From NCBI GenBank assembly GCA_949299195.1, contig CASFZN010000018.1, positions 1-64,000 on the forward strand: 64,000 nucleotides of DNA, given 5' to 3'. Below, in pieces: positions 36,091 to 44,373 of this stretch (positions are counted from its first letter, which is position 1; every line of letters begins with the position of its first letter). The notes beneath the pieces were generated by a model, which worked only from the letters and a program-made list of their open reading frames with translations, was not told the DNA's origin and did not search any database. The position numbers and the translations under genes are program-made. The DNA is from an uncultured bacterium. Lineage in GTDB: Bacteria; Bacillota_I; Bacilli_A; RFN20; CAG-826.

Positions 36091-36774
36091 TTAATCACCA
36101 ATAGCTAATTTGAGTGATGGTCCCATGGTAGTTGAAAGGTAACATGATTTGACATAAACACCTTTAACTGATGCAGGTCTGACCTTTAAGATTTGTTTGA
36201 TAATGGTATTAATGTTTTCTTCTAATTTAGCTGGTTCGAAGGAACATTTGCCAACTGCTAAGTTGACATTACCATCTTTATCAGCACGATATTCAACTTT
36301 ACCTGCTTTTAATTCACTAACCATTTTCGTAACATCTGGACCAACAGTACCAGTTTTTGGGTTTGGCATTAATCCTTTAGGACCTAAGACTCTTCCGAGT
36401 TTACCAATTTCTCCCATCATTTCTGGAGTTGCACACATAACATCGAATCCAAACCATTTTTCGTTTTGGATTTTTTCTAATAATTCTTTTCCACCTGCGA
36501 AATCAGCGCCTGCTTTTAAAGCATCATCAACTTTGTTTGTGATAGCTAAGACTTTAACTGCTTTACCTGTTCCACATGGGAGAACGATAGCACCTCTAAC
36601 TTGTTGATCTGCACTCTTTGTGTTGATGTTGAGTGAGAATGAAATTCCAACTGATGCATCGAATTTTGTGGTAGATGTTTTACCAATAAGTTCAGCTGCT
36701 TCTTTAACTGTATAAACTTTGTTTTGATCAACTAACTTTAAAGCAGCTTCGAATTTTTTACTATGATGTTTCAT
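36091..36774 (-). CDS. rplA: 50S ribosomal protein L1
   Basis: Large-subunit protein of the tRNA exit region, 227 residues. Conserved FDASVGISFSLNINTKSADQQVRGAIVLPCGTGK near the N-terminus, then ATPEMMGEIGKLGRVLGPKGLMPNPKTGTV, the RNA-binding signature. L1 often autoregulates the rplKA operon. Separated from rplK by 24 nt. Confidence 0.96.
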   Translation of the reverse strand: MKHHSKKFEAALKLVDQNKVYTVKEAAELIGKTSTTKFDASVGISFSLNINTKSADQQVRGAIVLPCGTGKAVKVLAITNKVDDALKAGADFAGGKELLEKIQNEKWFGFDVMCATPEMMGEIGKLGRVLGPKGLMPNPKTGTVGPDVTKMVSELKAGKVEYRADKDGNVNLAVGKCSFEPAKLEENINTIIKQILKVRPASVKGVYVKSCYLSTTMGPSLKLAIGD

Positions 36775-36798
36775 ATTTTTCCTTATACTCCTTTAAAA

Positions 36799-37212
36799 TT
36801 AATCAACAACCTTAATGCCCATATTACGAGCACTGCCTTCGACGATTTTGCAAGCAGCTTCAATGTCGTTAGCATTTAAATCTGGCATTTTATATTCTGC
36901 AATTTTTCTAACTTGTTCTTTAGTAACTTGACCAACGATTGTAGTTTTAGAATTTGCACTACCTTTTTCAATTCCTGCAGCTTTCTTTAAAAGGCCAGCA
37001 ACTGGGGAAGTTTTAATTTCCATTGAGAAGGTTTTGTCTTCGTAAGCTGTAATAATAACAGGGACAATTTCTCCTCTTCTGTCAGCGGTTTTTGCATTAA
37101 ATTCAGTACAGAATTTAGGCATAACAACGCCAGCACTTGCTAATTTTGGTCCTGGTTTTGCATCCCCTCCAGGAAGTTCCATTTTAACAACTTTTGCGAT
37201 TTTTTTACCCAT
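36799..37212 (-). CDS. rplK: 50S ribosomal protein L11
   Basis: GTPase-centre protein, 137 residues. It contains VKMELPGGDAKPGPKLASAGVVMPKFCTEFNAKT, the conserved N-terminal Pro-rich block bound by thiopeptides in relatives, and the C-terminal KMPDLNANDIEAACKIVEGSARNMGIKV. Most bacteria have APPVGPALG in the first block; here it is GPKLASAG, a divergent form of the loop. AGGAG precedes the ATG. Confidence 0.93.
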   Translation of the reverse strand: MGKKIAKVVKMELPGGDAKPGPKLASAGVVMPKFCTEFNAKTADRRGEIVPVIITAYEDKTFSMEIKTSPVAGLLKKAAGIEKGSANSKTTIVGQVTKEQVRKIAEYKMPDLNANDIEAACKIVEGSARNMGIKVVD

Positions 37213-37257
37213 TGTTAATTTCTCCTATAAAAATTTTAATAAGTTGGTAGTATGAAG

Positions 37258-37300
37258 TATCGCTCTTCTCCCACCTTAGATATAAATATCTAAGCGCAAC
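37258..37300 (-). promoter_or_regulatory. possible L1-binding autoregulatory site before rplK
   Basis: Minus strand: GCGCTTAGATAT-TT-ATATCTAAG followed by GTGGGAG and AGCG. This forms a stem with a one-sided purine-rich GGTGGGA internal loop, which resembles L1 protein sites in rplKA leaders. The match to the L1 motif is from memory and not verified. Confidence 0.35.
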
Positions 37301-37370
37301 AAAAAAGTTGTGCTTATTAATATTACTAAAAGTAATAGTCTAAATCAATAGCGAATTTTCCCTATGAAAT

Positions 37371-37406
37371 TTAAAAGGCGATAAGCGAGAAAATCCGCTT
37401 ATCACC
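37371..37406 (-). terminator. terminator after nusG
   Basis: GGCGATAAGCG (37377-37387) pairs with CGCTTATCACC (37396-37406) with one mismatch. On the minus strand it ends in TTTTAA. Marks a break between secE-nusG and rplKA. Confidence 0.65.
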
Positions 37407-37414
37407 GTTAAAAA

Positions 37415-38008
37415 CTAAATGTGAACGATTTCTGTGAAGTCGACTTCAACAACGTTATGTTTACCAAAGAATACCATGTCAATTTTAACAGTTGCATTTT
37501 CTTTGTCGATTGAGATGATTTTTCCTTCAACTCCATCGAATGCACCATGAATAATTTTGACGATATCTCCTTCTTTGTAGTTATCATACATATTGGAGTC
37601 AACCATACCCATTCTTTTAAGAACGGTTTCCATTTCAACTGAACCAACCGGAGTAGGTTTTTGACCTCCACCCGAAGATCCTGCAATACCAGTAACTCCT
37701 GGAGTATTTCTAACAACGAACCAAGTCTCGTCAGTCATAATCATTTCTACGAAGACGTAACCTGGATAGAGATTTCTAATAGTATATTTTGGTTCCATTT
37801 CGCCAGTTTCTTTATTCTTTTTCATTGCTGGTGATCCATCTTCTTTTAAGACTGGAACCTTTTCTTCAGCAACAACAATTCTAAAGATATAATCTTGAAG
37901 ATTGTATGTAAGAACCCTTAACGCAATATTGTCTTTAACTTTGTTTTCTTGAAGAGCATAGGTAGTAACAACATACCATTGTTTTTCGGCTAACTTGTTA
38001 GTTTCCAT
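37415..38008 (-). CDS. nusG: transcription elongation/antitermination factor NusG
   Basis: Processivity and pausing factor, 197 residues. The NGN domain begins KQWYVVTTYALQENKVKDNI and includes NLYPGYVFVEMIMTDETWFVVRNTPGVTGIAG. The C-terminal KOW domain reads EGDIVKIIHGAFDGVEGKIISIDKE. A stretch KEDGSPAMKKNKETGEMEPKY lengthens the loop before YPGY, as in several Firmicutes. Confidence 0.95.
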   Translation of the reverse strand: METNKLAEKQWYVVTTYALQENKVKDNIALRVLTYNLQDYIFRIVVAEEKVPVLKEDGSPAMKKNKETGEMEPKYTIRNLYPGYVFVEMIMTDETWFVVRNTPGVTGIAGSSGGGQKPTPVGSVEMETVLKRMGMVDSNMYDNYKEGDIVKIIHGAFDGVEGKIISIDKENATVKIDMVFFGKHNVVEVDFTEIVHI

Positions 38009-38041
38009 GTATTCGGTTATCCCTCCTTAATAAGTGCAAAA

Positions 38042-38239
38042 TTACATTGCTTCAAAAGCTTTTTGTAATTGCTCCAAAATTATAGTTGCAGCATAATCTT
38101 CCAAAGCTAAGAAAATGCCAGCAAAAAGAGTGATACAAATAACAACGATCATTGAAGGAACAAATGTTTCTCTAGTAGGCCATTTAATTCTTTTTGTTTC
38201 TCTACCGACACCTTTAAAATATCTTAAAATGCTTTTCAT
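38042..38239 (-). CDS. secE: preprotein translocase subunit SecE
   Basis: Small 65-residue SecE with one membrane helix (about residues 30-49, SMIVVICITLFAGIFLAL) preceded by the amphipathic segment with RETKRIKWPTRE, the family hallmark. It lies between rpmG and nusG, the conserved place. The gene ends 33 nt before nusG. Confidence 0.92.
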   Translation of the reverse strand: MKSILRYFKGVGRETKRIKWPTRETFVPSMIVVICITLFAGIFLALEDYAATIILEQLQKAFEAM

Positions 38240-38258
38240 AAACTACCTCTATATTCGT

Positions 38259-38408
38259 CTATTTCGATTCTTTATGAAGAGTGTGTTTATTACATCTAGG
38301 ACAAAATTTATTAATTTCAATTCTAGTTGTTCTATCCTCTTCTCTTTTGGTTGTTGTATAGTTTCTTGATAGACATTCGCTACATATTAAAATAACTTTT
38401 TTTCTCAT
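38259..38408 (-). CDS. rpmG: 50S ribosomal protein L33
   Basis: A 49-residue ribosomal protein: [17 protein letters not shown] at the N-terminus, then [21 protein letters not shown]. It is the zinc-ribbon type, with two CxxC pairs. The position sigH-like-rpmG-secE-nusG is conserved in Bacilli. It starts 20 nt upstream of secE. Confidence 0.93.
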   Translation of the reverse strand: MRKKVILICSECLSRNYTTTKREEDRTTRIEINKFCPRCNKHTLHKESK

Positions 38409-38490
38409 AACATTATTATTTATAACACAGTAGCTTTAAAAAATATAGTGAAAAGGTAGTCAAAAGTCAATAGTTTTAAGTGGTTTTTGG

Positions 38491-39156
38491 CTAATTCTCA
38501 TTATGATATTTCTCAAGATATTCTTTTGCTTTTTTAAGGGCAGATTTTAAGGTTCTAAAAACATAGGAATAGGAGGTTGTAGTCATTTCGGCCATATCAG
38601 TAACGGTATAACCTTTGATATAAAGAATCAAAAATCTCTTCTCATCCTTATTTAAACGGGCGCGAACATCGTTTAATACATAATTTAAATATTCATCGCT
38701 TTCATAAAAACGGTTATAAATCGGATCTTCGCTATAATTATCTTCATTTATAAGCTCGCTAATATAATCGCTAACAACATTTCCTTCTCTTTCATAAAAT
38801 CGATATCTTTTACGCATTAAAGTTTTTATGCCCTGAATATAAAGATATTTGAAATAGTCTGGAGTGTTGTATGCAACTTTACCATCATCATCTAATAATT
38901 TGGTATAAGCTTCAACTAAGCAGTCATCTAAATCATCATAATTAACCCCAAAATTCTTTAAACTCTTTAAATAAGAGTTAGTGATTGTTGATGATAATTT
39001 TCTAAACATTTCTAATAGTCGAAACTGCGCATCCACATCACCTAAGCGTGAACTAATATAGGTATTGTCGACCTTTTCTAAAATTTCTTTTAAAACTAGG
39101 TGGGTTTGTTCGATCTCTTCTTGTTGTTGAATAATGTCTAAGTTTTCCATAAGCAA
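38491..39156 (-). CDS. SigH-like RNA polymerase sigma factor
   Basis: A 221-residue sigma-70-family protein. The region NYDDLDDCLVEAYTKLLDD corresponds to sigma region 2.1-2.2, and the C-terminal part LNKDEKRFLILYIKGYTVTDMAEMTTTSYSYVFRTLKSALKKAKEYL is a typical region 4 helix-turn-helix. It lies immediately upstream of rpmG-secE-nusG, exactly where B. subtilis has sigH, and has a similar length (sigH 218). Region 2 is divergent, so an alternative regulon is possible. GGAG precedes the ATG. Confidence 0.75.
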   Translation of the reverse strand: MLMENLDIIQQQEEIEQTHLVLKEILEKVDNTYISSRLGDVDAQFRLLEMFRKLSSTITNSYLKSLKNFGVNYDDLDDCLVEAYTKLLDDDGKVAYNTPDYFKYLYIQGIKTLMRKRYRFYEREGNVVSDYISELINEDNYSEDPIYNRFYESDEYLNYVLNDVRARLNKDEKRFLILYIKGYTVTDMAEMTTTSYSYVFRTLKSALKKAKEYLEKYHNEN

Positions 39157-39193
39157 GCTCCTTGAAAATTGTAAAATAGCTACTTATGTTCAA

Positions 39194-39898
39194 TTATCTT
39201 CGGATTTCGTAAAAAGTGATTGCTGCTGCATTTGATGCATTTAAACAAGGAACATGTCCAGATTGAGGAATTTTAACAAGTAAATCACAGTTTTCTCTGA
39301 CTAGTCTAGAGATACCATATCCCTCACTCCCAATAACAATCGCAAGTGGTCGATCTTTAAATATAGCTTTAATATCTTCTTTGGCTTCACCGGCTAATCC
39401 TACGACCCAGAAAGAATTCTTCTTCAATTCTTGAATACATCTACTAAGGTTGGTAACTTCTATACATTTTACGTAATTAATACCGCCGCAAGACACCTTA
39501 GCAACTGTGTCGTTTAAGGATACAGAATTATGTTTTTTATAAATAACAGCGTCGACTCCAAAGATATCAGCGGAACGCAAGATCGCTCCAAGGTTATGTG
39601 GATCATTTAGTTCATCTAATATACAAACAATCGAGTTCGTCTTACCTTTAATAGAGTTTAATACCTCATTAAGAGCGTAAACTTTATACGGTTTGACTTC
39701 ACATACGACTCCTTGATGAATCGCTGAATGAGACAATTTATCTAAAACAGTTTTATCTACTCTTTCTACCTCTACTCCTTTTTCATTAAAGAGATTTAAA
39801 AGCTCTTGATTTTTAAATGAGTGTGAAAGATAGACTTTTGTAACACGATTTTGAAATAAAGCATCTCTAGTAGCGTGAACACCATATATTCTAGACAT
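39194..39898 (-). CDS. rlmB: 23S rRNA (guanosine-2'-O-)-methyltransferase, TrmH/SpoU family
   Basis: SPOUT-fold RNA 2'-O-methyltransferase, about 234 residues. It begins MSRIYGVHATRDAL with AGGAGA upstream, so the start at 39898 is used rather than a longer reading. The N-terminal L30e-like substrate domain is followed by motif 1 ILDELNDPHNLGAILRSADIFG, motif 2 LAIVIGSEGYGISRLVRENCD, and motif 3 IPQSGHVPCLNASNAAAITFYE. The conserved neighbourhood cysS-rlmB-sigH supports rlmB (YacO). Confidence 0.9.
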   Translation of the reverse strand: MSRIYGVHATRDALFQNRVTKVYLSHSFKNQELLNLFNEKGVEVERVDKTVLDKLSHSAIHQGVVCEVKPYKVYALNEVLNSIKGKTNSIVCILDELNDPHNLGAILRSADIFGVDAVIYKKHNSVSLNDTVAKVSCGGINYVKCIEVTNLSRCIQELKKNSFWVVGLAGEAKEDIKAIFKDRPLAIVIGSEGYGISRLVRENCDLLVKIPQSGHVPCLNASNAAAITFYEIRR

Positions 39899-40023
39899 AA
39901 ATTTCTCCTTTTTTAGAAAACCCTGCAAAACTTATTCCGAAAAGTGGGGGTAAAAAATTATTAAGAAAATAAGAATTATTTTCTATAATTTTCAAAAATT
40001 ATATCAAAAAAAATATTGCACTT

Positions 40024-40782
40024 TTAATGCAATATTTCACATTCGATAGGATCTAGCTTCTCAACCAAGATTTTTAATAGCTCTTCGGTAATCCCTTTTT
40101 TAGAGCCGCTAGCTCTAAAAACAGTCCTTAAATACGTTCCTTCTCCTTTTTTAACGCGGGAGGTAGAAATATCAGAAATCTTTAAATTCATTTCTTCCAT
40201 AATCGTAACTAAATCTTCAAGAGCGTTGTCTTCAACCTTGGTAACAAGTAAAATCATGGCACTTTTTGATGTTGCTCTAAATTCGACCTTATGGAGTAAA
40301 GCTAAAATTACTATTGTAATAATAGTTGACAAAGTACCTATGAAAAAATAACCACATCCAGCGCACATACCTATTGCCATAGTTACCCAAATAGATGCTG
40401 CTGAAGTTAAGCCTCTAACAGAAAATCCATTTTGAATAATTGCACCTGCTCCTAAAAAACCAATTCCAGTAACTCCTGCGGCTGCTAATCGAAGTGGATC
40501 ACGAGTTTCATAATTTCCAGGAGCTGCAAAAATAGAAATAACCATAATTAAGGCGCTGCCTAAACCAATTAAAACGTGGGTTCTAAATCCAGCGGGATGG
40601 CCATTTCTTTCTCTTTGATATCCAATTAATGAAGAGAAAAAACATGCGATAAGAATTGATAAAATCACTAAAACAGTGTTTCCTACCCACGCATCAGTAA
40701 CTCCATTAAATCCAGATTCAAAAAATTCAACAATAATCCCATCAATTGTCGAGGGGGTTGTATATGAGTTAGAAAAAAACAT
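40024..40782 (-). CDS. MgtC/SapB family membrane protein
   Basis: A 252-residue protein with about four or five N-terminal membrane segments and a cytoplasmic C-terminal domain. The conserved MgtC signature ACFFSSLIGYQRERNGHPAGFRTHVLIGLGSALIMV is near residues 41-77, followed by ITGIGFLGAGAIIQNG and VRGLTSAASIWVTMAIGM. The C-terminal part is ACT-like (SAMILLVTKVEDNALEDLVTIMEE). MgtC proteins affect Mg and phosphate homeostasis and ATP synthase; the exact role here is unknown. It sits between cysS and rlmB, where Bacillus has mrnC. Confidence 0.87.
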   Translation of the reverse strand: MFFSNSYTTPSTIDGIIVEFFESGFNGVTDAWVGNTVLVILSILIACFFSSLIGYQRERNGHPAGFRTHVLIGLGSALIMVISIFAAPGNYETRDPLRLAAAGVTGIGFLGAGAIIQNGFSVRGLTSAASIWVTMAIGMCAGCGYFFIGTLSTIITIVILALLHKVEFRATSKSAMILLVTKVEDNALEDLVTIMEEMNLKISDISTSRVKKGEGTYLRTVFRASGSKKGITEELLKILVEKLDPIECEILH

Positions 40783-40854
40783 AAGTTGTTAAAACCTCTT
40801 AAAAATATAAAAAATTAAAATATAAAAATTAATAACGTAATTATAACAAAAGAA

Positions 40855-42186
40855 TTATAAAATGTTTAACTCAATTAATTTCTCACGTAATTTATCAGAT
40901 TTTTCGAAATCTTTGTTGTTTTTTGCTTCTAAATACTCATTATATAATGACTTCTCTTCTTCATTAAAATTTTTAATATCAAATTTTAATCCTAAAATAT
41001 CTAAAATATTTCTAATTGAATAGAAAATATCTAAGATTTCTTCATCGTTTTTTTCTTTATTTCTAAGTAATGTATTTCCTTCTTTAATGAGTTCAAGTAA
41101 ATCGGTAATTCCATTAGGAATATTCATATCGTTACTTAAAGAAAGTAAGAATTTATCGATTCTTTTTCCTTTTCCTTCAAGAATATAGCCTTTCATTCCT
41201 AAATAAAGATTCATTTGTTTTACTAAACTCTCAATCTTATTTAAGATAGCTTGGTTATTTTTAATAGTTTCATCATTAAAATTAATATTTGCTCTATAAG
41301 GAGCATTGATTAACATTAAACGGGTTAAATTAGGACCATATTCTTTAATGACGTCTTTTGCTAAAATGACGTTTCCTAAAGATTTAGACATTTTATTGCC
41401 ATTAATATCCATCATGGCGTTATGAATCCAATAATTTGCTAGATTATGATGATCGTGAGCGTGAGATTGAGCAATTTCGTTTTCATGATGAGGGAATTTT
41501 AAATCGCTTCCGCCACCATGAATATCAATCTTTCCATTAAAAGTTTTATTGATCATGGCGCAACATTCAGTATGCCATCCAGGACGGCCTTTTCCCCAAG
41601 GAGAATCCCATTTTATTCCAACGTTAGTATTTTTCCATAATAAGAAATCTAAAGGAGATTTTTTCTTATTATTGACTTCAATCCTAGCGCCATCAATTAA
41701 ATCGTTGATATTAATTTTAGAAAGAATTCCATATTCATCATCTTTTTTAACATCAAAAAAGACTTCTCCTTCATTAACATAGGCATCGTTACTTTTTACT
41801 AAATCATCGATATAATCGATAATTTCATCCATACACTCACTGACTCTACAATATTTAGTAGCGCTTTTACAGTTGATAGATTCGAAAATCTTTAAATAAT
41901 CGTTAATATAAAAATCAGTTAATTCTTTTTCAGTGATATTTTCTTCGATAGCTCTATTAATAATTTTATCATCAACGTCGGTAAAATTAGTAACATACGT
42001 GACGTTATAATTTAAAGCCTCTAAAAATTTTCTTAATGTATCAAAAAAGACTACTGGTCTTATATTACCAATGTGTGGATAGTTATAAACGGTAGGTCCG
42101 CAAACATAGATTGAGACCTCGTTTTCTTTTATAGGGGTAAAAGTTTCTACCTTATTTGTAAGTGAATTATAAAATTTAATTTCCAT
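40855..42186 (-). CDS. cysS: cysteinyl-tRNA synthetase
   Basis: Class I aminoacyl-tRNA synthetase, 443 residues. HIGH motif in YNYPHIGNIRPVVFFDTLR, KMSKS in NGNKMSKSLGN. The zinc-binding ligands lie in the CGPTVY stretch, GWHTECCAM and FPHHENE. The C-terminal helical part ends early compared with some relatives but is normal for short forms. AAGGAT precedes the ATG. Confidence 0.96.
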   Translation of the reverse strand: MEIKFYNSLTNKVETFTPIKENEVSIYVCGPTVYNYPHIGNIRPVVFFDTLRKFLEALNYNVTYVTNFTDVDDKIINRAIEENITEKELTDFYINDYLKIFESINCKSATKYCRVSECMDEIIDYIDDLVKSNDAYVNEGEVFFDVKKDDEYGILSKININDLIDGARIEVNNKKKSPLDFLLWKNTNVGIKWDSPWGKGRPGWHTECCAMINKTFNGKIDIHGGGSDLKFPHHENEIAQSHAHDHHNLANYWIHNAMMDINGNKMSKSLGNVILAKDVIKEYGPNLTRLMLINAPYRANINFNDETIKNNQAILNKIESLVKQMNLYLGMKGYILEGKGKRIDKFLLSLSNDMNIPNGITDLLELIKEGNTLLRNKEKNDEEILDIFYSIRNILDILGLKFDIKNFNEEEKSLYNEYLEAKNNKDFEKSDKLREKLIELNIL

Positions 42187-42228
42187 AATAATCCTTATTT
42201 TTTAGCCAAAATATTATAGCAACATAAA

Positions 42229-42257
42229 TTGAAATAATCTATATGTTATGATATATT
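42229..42257 (+). promoter_or_regulatory. trpS promoter
   Basis: TTGAAA (42229-42234), 17-nt spacer, TATATT (42252-42257). The trpS ATG at 42267 lies only 9 nt later with no Shine-Dalgarno, so a near-leaderless transcript is predicted. No T-box is present. Confidence 0.6.
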
Positions 42258-42266
42258 TTTAGGCGT

Positions 42267-43259
42267 ATGAAAAGATCATTAAGTGGCATAAAACCTACAG
42301 GAAAATTAACTTTAGGAAATTATATCGGAGCATTAAAAAACTTCAAAAATTATCAAGATGAATATGAAAACTTTATATTCGTTGCAGATTTACATGCTCT
42401 AACTTTACCAATCGATAGTAAAGAGTTATATCAAAACACCAAAGATATAGTAGCTTTATATTTAGCATGTGGTCTTGATCCTAAAAAAACTACTATATTT
42501 TTACAAAGTGACGTCAGTGAACATAGTGAATTAAACGCTATTGTTCAAAATTATTTATACATGGGTGAACTTTCAAGAATGACCCAATTTAAAGATATTT
42601 CTTCAAAAATGAATCAATCTAGCATTGGGCTTGGAATTTTTGCTTATCCAGTTTTAATGGCAGCAGATATTCTTCTTTATGATGCTGATGTTGTTCCGGT
42701 TGGAGAAGATCAAAAACAACATGTTGAATTATGTAGAGACTTAGTTCATAGATTTAACGCCCGTTATAACGAAGAAGTATTTAAAATGCCTCAACCAGTT
42801 ATGGCTAAAGTAGGAACTAGAATTATGTCTTTATCTGATCCTACTAAAAAAATGTCAAAAAGCGATCCAAAAGGTGATATTTTCCTTCTTGAAGATTTAA
42901 AATCTATTGAAAAGAAAATTATGAGAGCCACCACCGATTTAGGTAGCGATATATATTATAATAAGGAAGAAAAACCTGGTATTTCTAATCTTTTAACTAT
43001 TTATGCATCTTTAAAAAATATTAGTATTGAAGAAGCTGAGGAACATTTTAAAGATTGTCATAGATATGGTGACTTTAAAAAAGAAGTCGCTAGTGTAGTT
43101 GTTGAAGAAATTTCAAAAATCCAAGAAAAATATAATGAAATTATTAATTCAAACCTTATAGATGAAGTTTTAAAAGATGGCGCTATTAGAGCTAAAAAGG
43201 TTGCAAAAAACGTTTTAACAAGAGTTCAAAAAACAGTTGGTTTATATGGAAAAGAATAA
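42267..43259 (+). CDS. trpS: tryptophanyl-tRNA synthetase
   Basis: Class I synthetase, 330 residues. The HIGH-like motif is TGKLTLGNYIGAL near residue 11, and the KMSKS motif is PTKKMSKSDPKG near 200. VADLHALTL and YPVLMAADILLYDADVVPVGEDQKQHVEL are the usual tryptophan and adenylate contacts. It overlaps the HAD phosphatase gene by 14 bp, so the two form an operon. Confidence 0.96.
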   Translation: MKRSLSGIKPTGKLTLGNYIGALKNFKNYQDEYENFIFVADLHALTLPIDSKELYQNTKDIVALYLACGLDPKKTTIFLQSDVSEHSELNAIVQNYLYMGELSRMTQFKDISSKMNQSSIGLGIFAYPVLMAADILLYDADVVPVGEDQKQHVELCRDLVHRFNARYNEEVFKMPQPVMAKVGTRIMSLSDPTKKMSKSDPKGDIFLLEDLKSIEKKIMRATTDLGSDIYYNKEEKPGISNLLTIYASLKNISIEEAEEHFKDCHRYGDFKKEVASVVVEEISKIQEKYNEIINSNLIDEVLKDGAIRAKKVAKNVLTRVQKTVGLYGKE

Positions 43260-44067
43260 ATATTTGATTGCTTTAGATTTAGACGGCACTCTTTTAACTG
43301 ATGAAAAAAATATCACCGAAAATACAAAAAATTATTTAAAACAATTAGAAAATGAAGGTCATGTCATTGTTTTGTGTAGCGGTAGAGCTCCTAGAACAAT
43401 GTTAAGATTTTACGAATTTATTGGCTTAAAATCGCCACTTATTTCGTATAATGGAGCTTTAATTCATAGTCCACATGATAAAAATTTTAAAGAAGTCGGA
43501 TATTCTTTAGATAAAGATTTTTTAATAAAACTATATCAAAAAACTGTAGGGAAAGAGGTTCTCTCTATCTTGGCTGAAAATAAAACCACCGTTATTACCG
43601 ACCAAGAAGATGACTTCCTTTTTGCATTCTTTGAAAAAGGAAAATTAGAGATAATTTACGATAAATTCGATAAAGTCTGTAAAGAAGATCAGTTCATATA
43701 TGTCATGAAAATGAGAGATTCTAGCCCTGGAACTAAAGAATATATGGAAAAATTAGTTAATGAACTTGATCCTAGATATAAAATTAGATTCTGGTGGGAT
43801 TGCGACTATTCTGAAATTCATTTAACAGGAGTGTCAAAAGCAAATTCTCTTGAAGTTTTACGCGATTATTTGGGTTTTGATAAAGAACATGTTCTCGTAT
43901 TCGGAGATGCTGATAACGACATCGAAATGTTAAGTTTATATCCTAACTCTTTCTTAATGATTAATGGAAATCCCAAAGTTAGACAATATGCCAATTATCA
44001 AACTGAATTTGATAATAACAACGATGGAGTTATTAAAGAAATAAATAAATTCTTAAAAAGTAAGTAA
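43246..44067 (+). CDS. Cof-type HAD-IIB family phosphatase
   Basis: Haloacid dehalogenase superfamily hydrolase of the Cof/YidA type, probably acting on sugar phosphates or nucleotides; the substrate is unknown. Motif I ALDLDGTLL has the nucleophile Asp, motif II is VLCSGRAPRT, motif III Lys is in GVSKANSLEVL and motif IV is VFGDADNDIEMLSLY. The ATG at 43246 within the trpS end is preferred to an upstream TTG. It is translationally coupled to trpS. Confidence 0.87.
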   Translation: MEKNKYLIALDLDGTLLTDEKNITENTKNYLKQLENEGHVIVLCSGRAPRTMLRFYEFIGLKSPLISYNGALIHSPHDKNFKEVGYSLDKDFLIKLYQKTVGKEVLSILAENKTTVITDQEDDFLFAFFEKGKLEIIYDKFDKVCKEDQFIYVMKMRDSSPGTKEYMEKLVNELDPRYKIRFWWDCDYSEIHLTGVSKANSLEVLRDYLGFDKEHVLVFGDADNDIEMLSLYPNSFLMINGNPKVRQYANYQTEFDNNNDGVIKEINKFLKSK

Positions 44068-44120
44068 ATTCATTCAAAATAGTAGCATTTGAAAATTTAA
44101 AGCTTACTATAAAAATACAA

Positions 44121-44160
44121 ATAGTTTCCGCGTGGAAACTATTTATTTTGATAATTATCG
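44121..44160. repeat. mosaic repeat: CGCGTG variant palindrome plus GATAATTATCG
   Basis: ATAGTTTCCGCGTGGAAACT with AT (44121-44142) is followed by GATAATTATCG (44150-44160), the same order and spacing as near 17100. A GCTTACT block precedes it and ACTTACTAAGC follows at 44199-44209. Confidence 0.65.
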
Positions 44161-44340
44161 AGTTCTTTTTTCAATAGTTCATTTTATGCTTACTTATTAC
44201 TTACTAAGCATTAAATTCCTAGCCATTTAAGGAAGAGGTATACAATTCGTCCCAATTAATAACTTCGAAAAAATTAGAATTATCGATTGTATGTCGTATC
44301 CATTTTAAAATTATTTATCATCGAAAGTATTCGTTGTTTT
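44161..44340. other. spacer, no gene seen
   Basis: Between convergent genes. Apart from the CTTACTAAG motif at 44200-44208 nothing recognisable was found. Confidence 0.4.
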
Positions 44341-44342
44341 TC

Positions 44343-44372
44343 AAAAAAATAACTCCGCAAGAGCGGAGTTAT
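44343..44372 (-). terminator. phosphoglucomutase terminator
   Basis: ATAACTCCGC (44349-44358) pairs perfectly with GCGGAGTTAT (44363-44372) around AAGA, directly at the stop codon. Seven T residues follow on the minus strand. Confidence 0.85.
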
Positions 44373-44373
44373 A

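Noticed and set aside
42187-42266. Trp-sensing element before trpS
   Set aside because: Only about 80 bp separate it from cysS and a promoter lies 9 nt from the ATG, leaving no leader.
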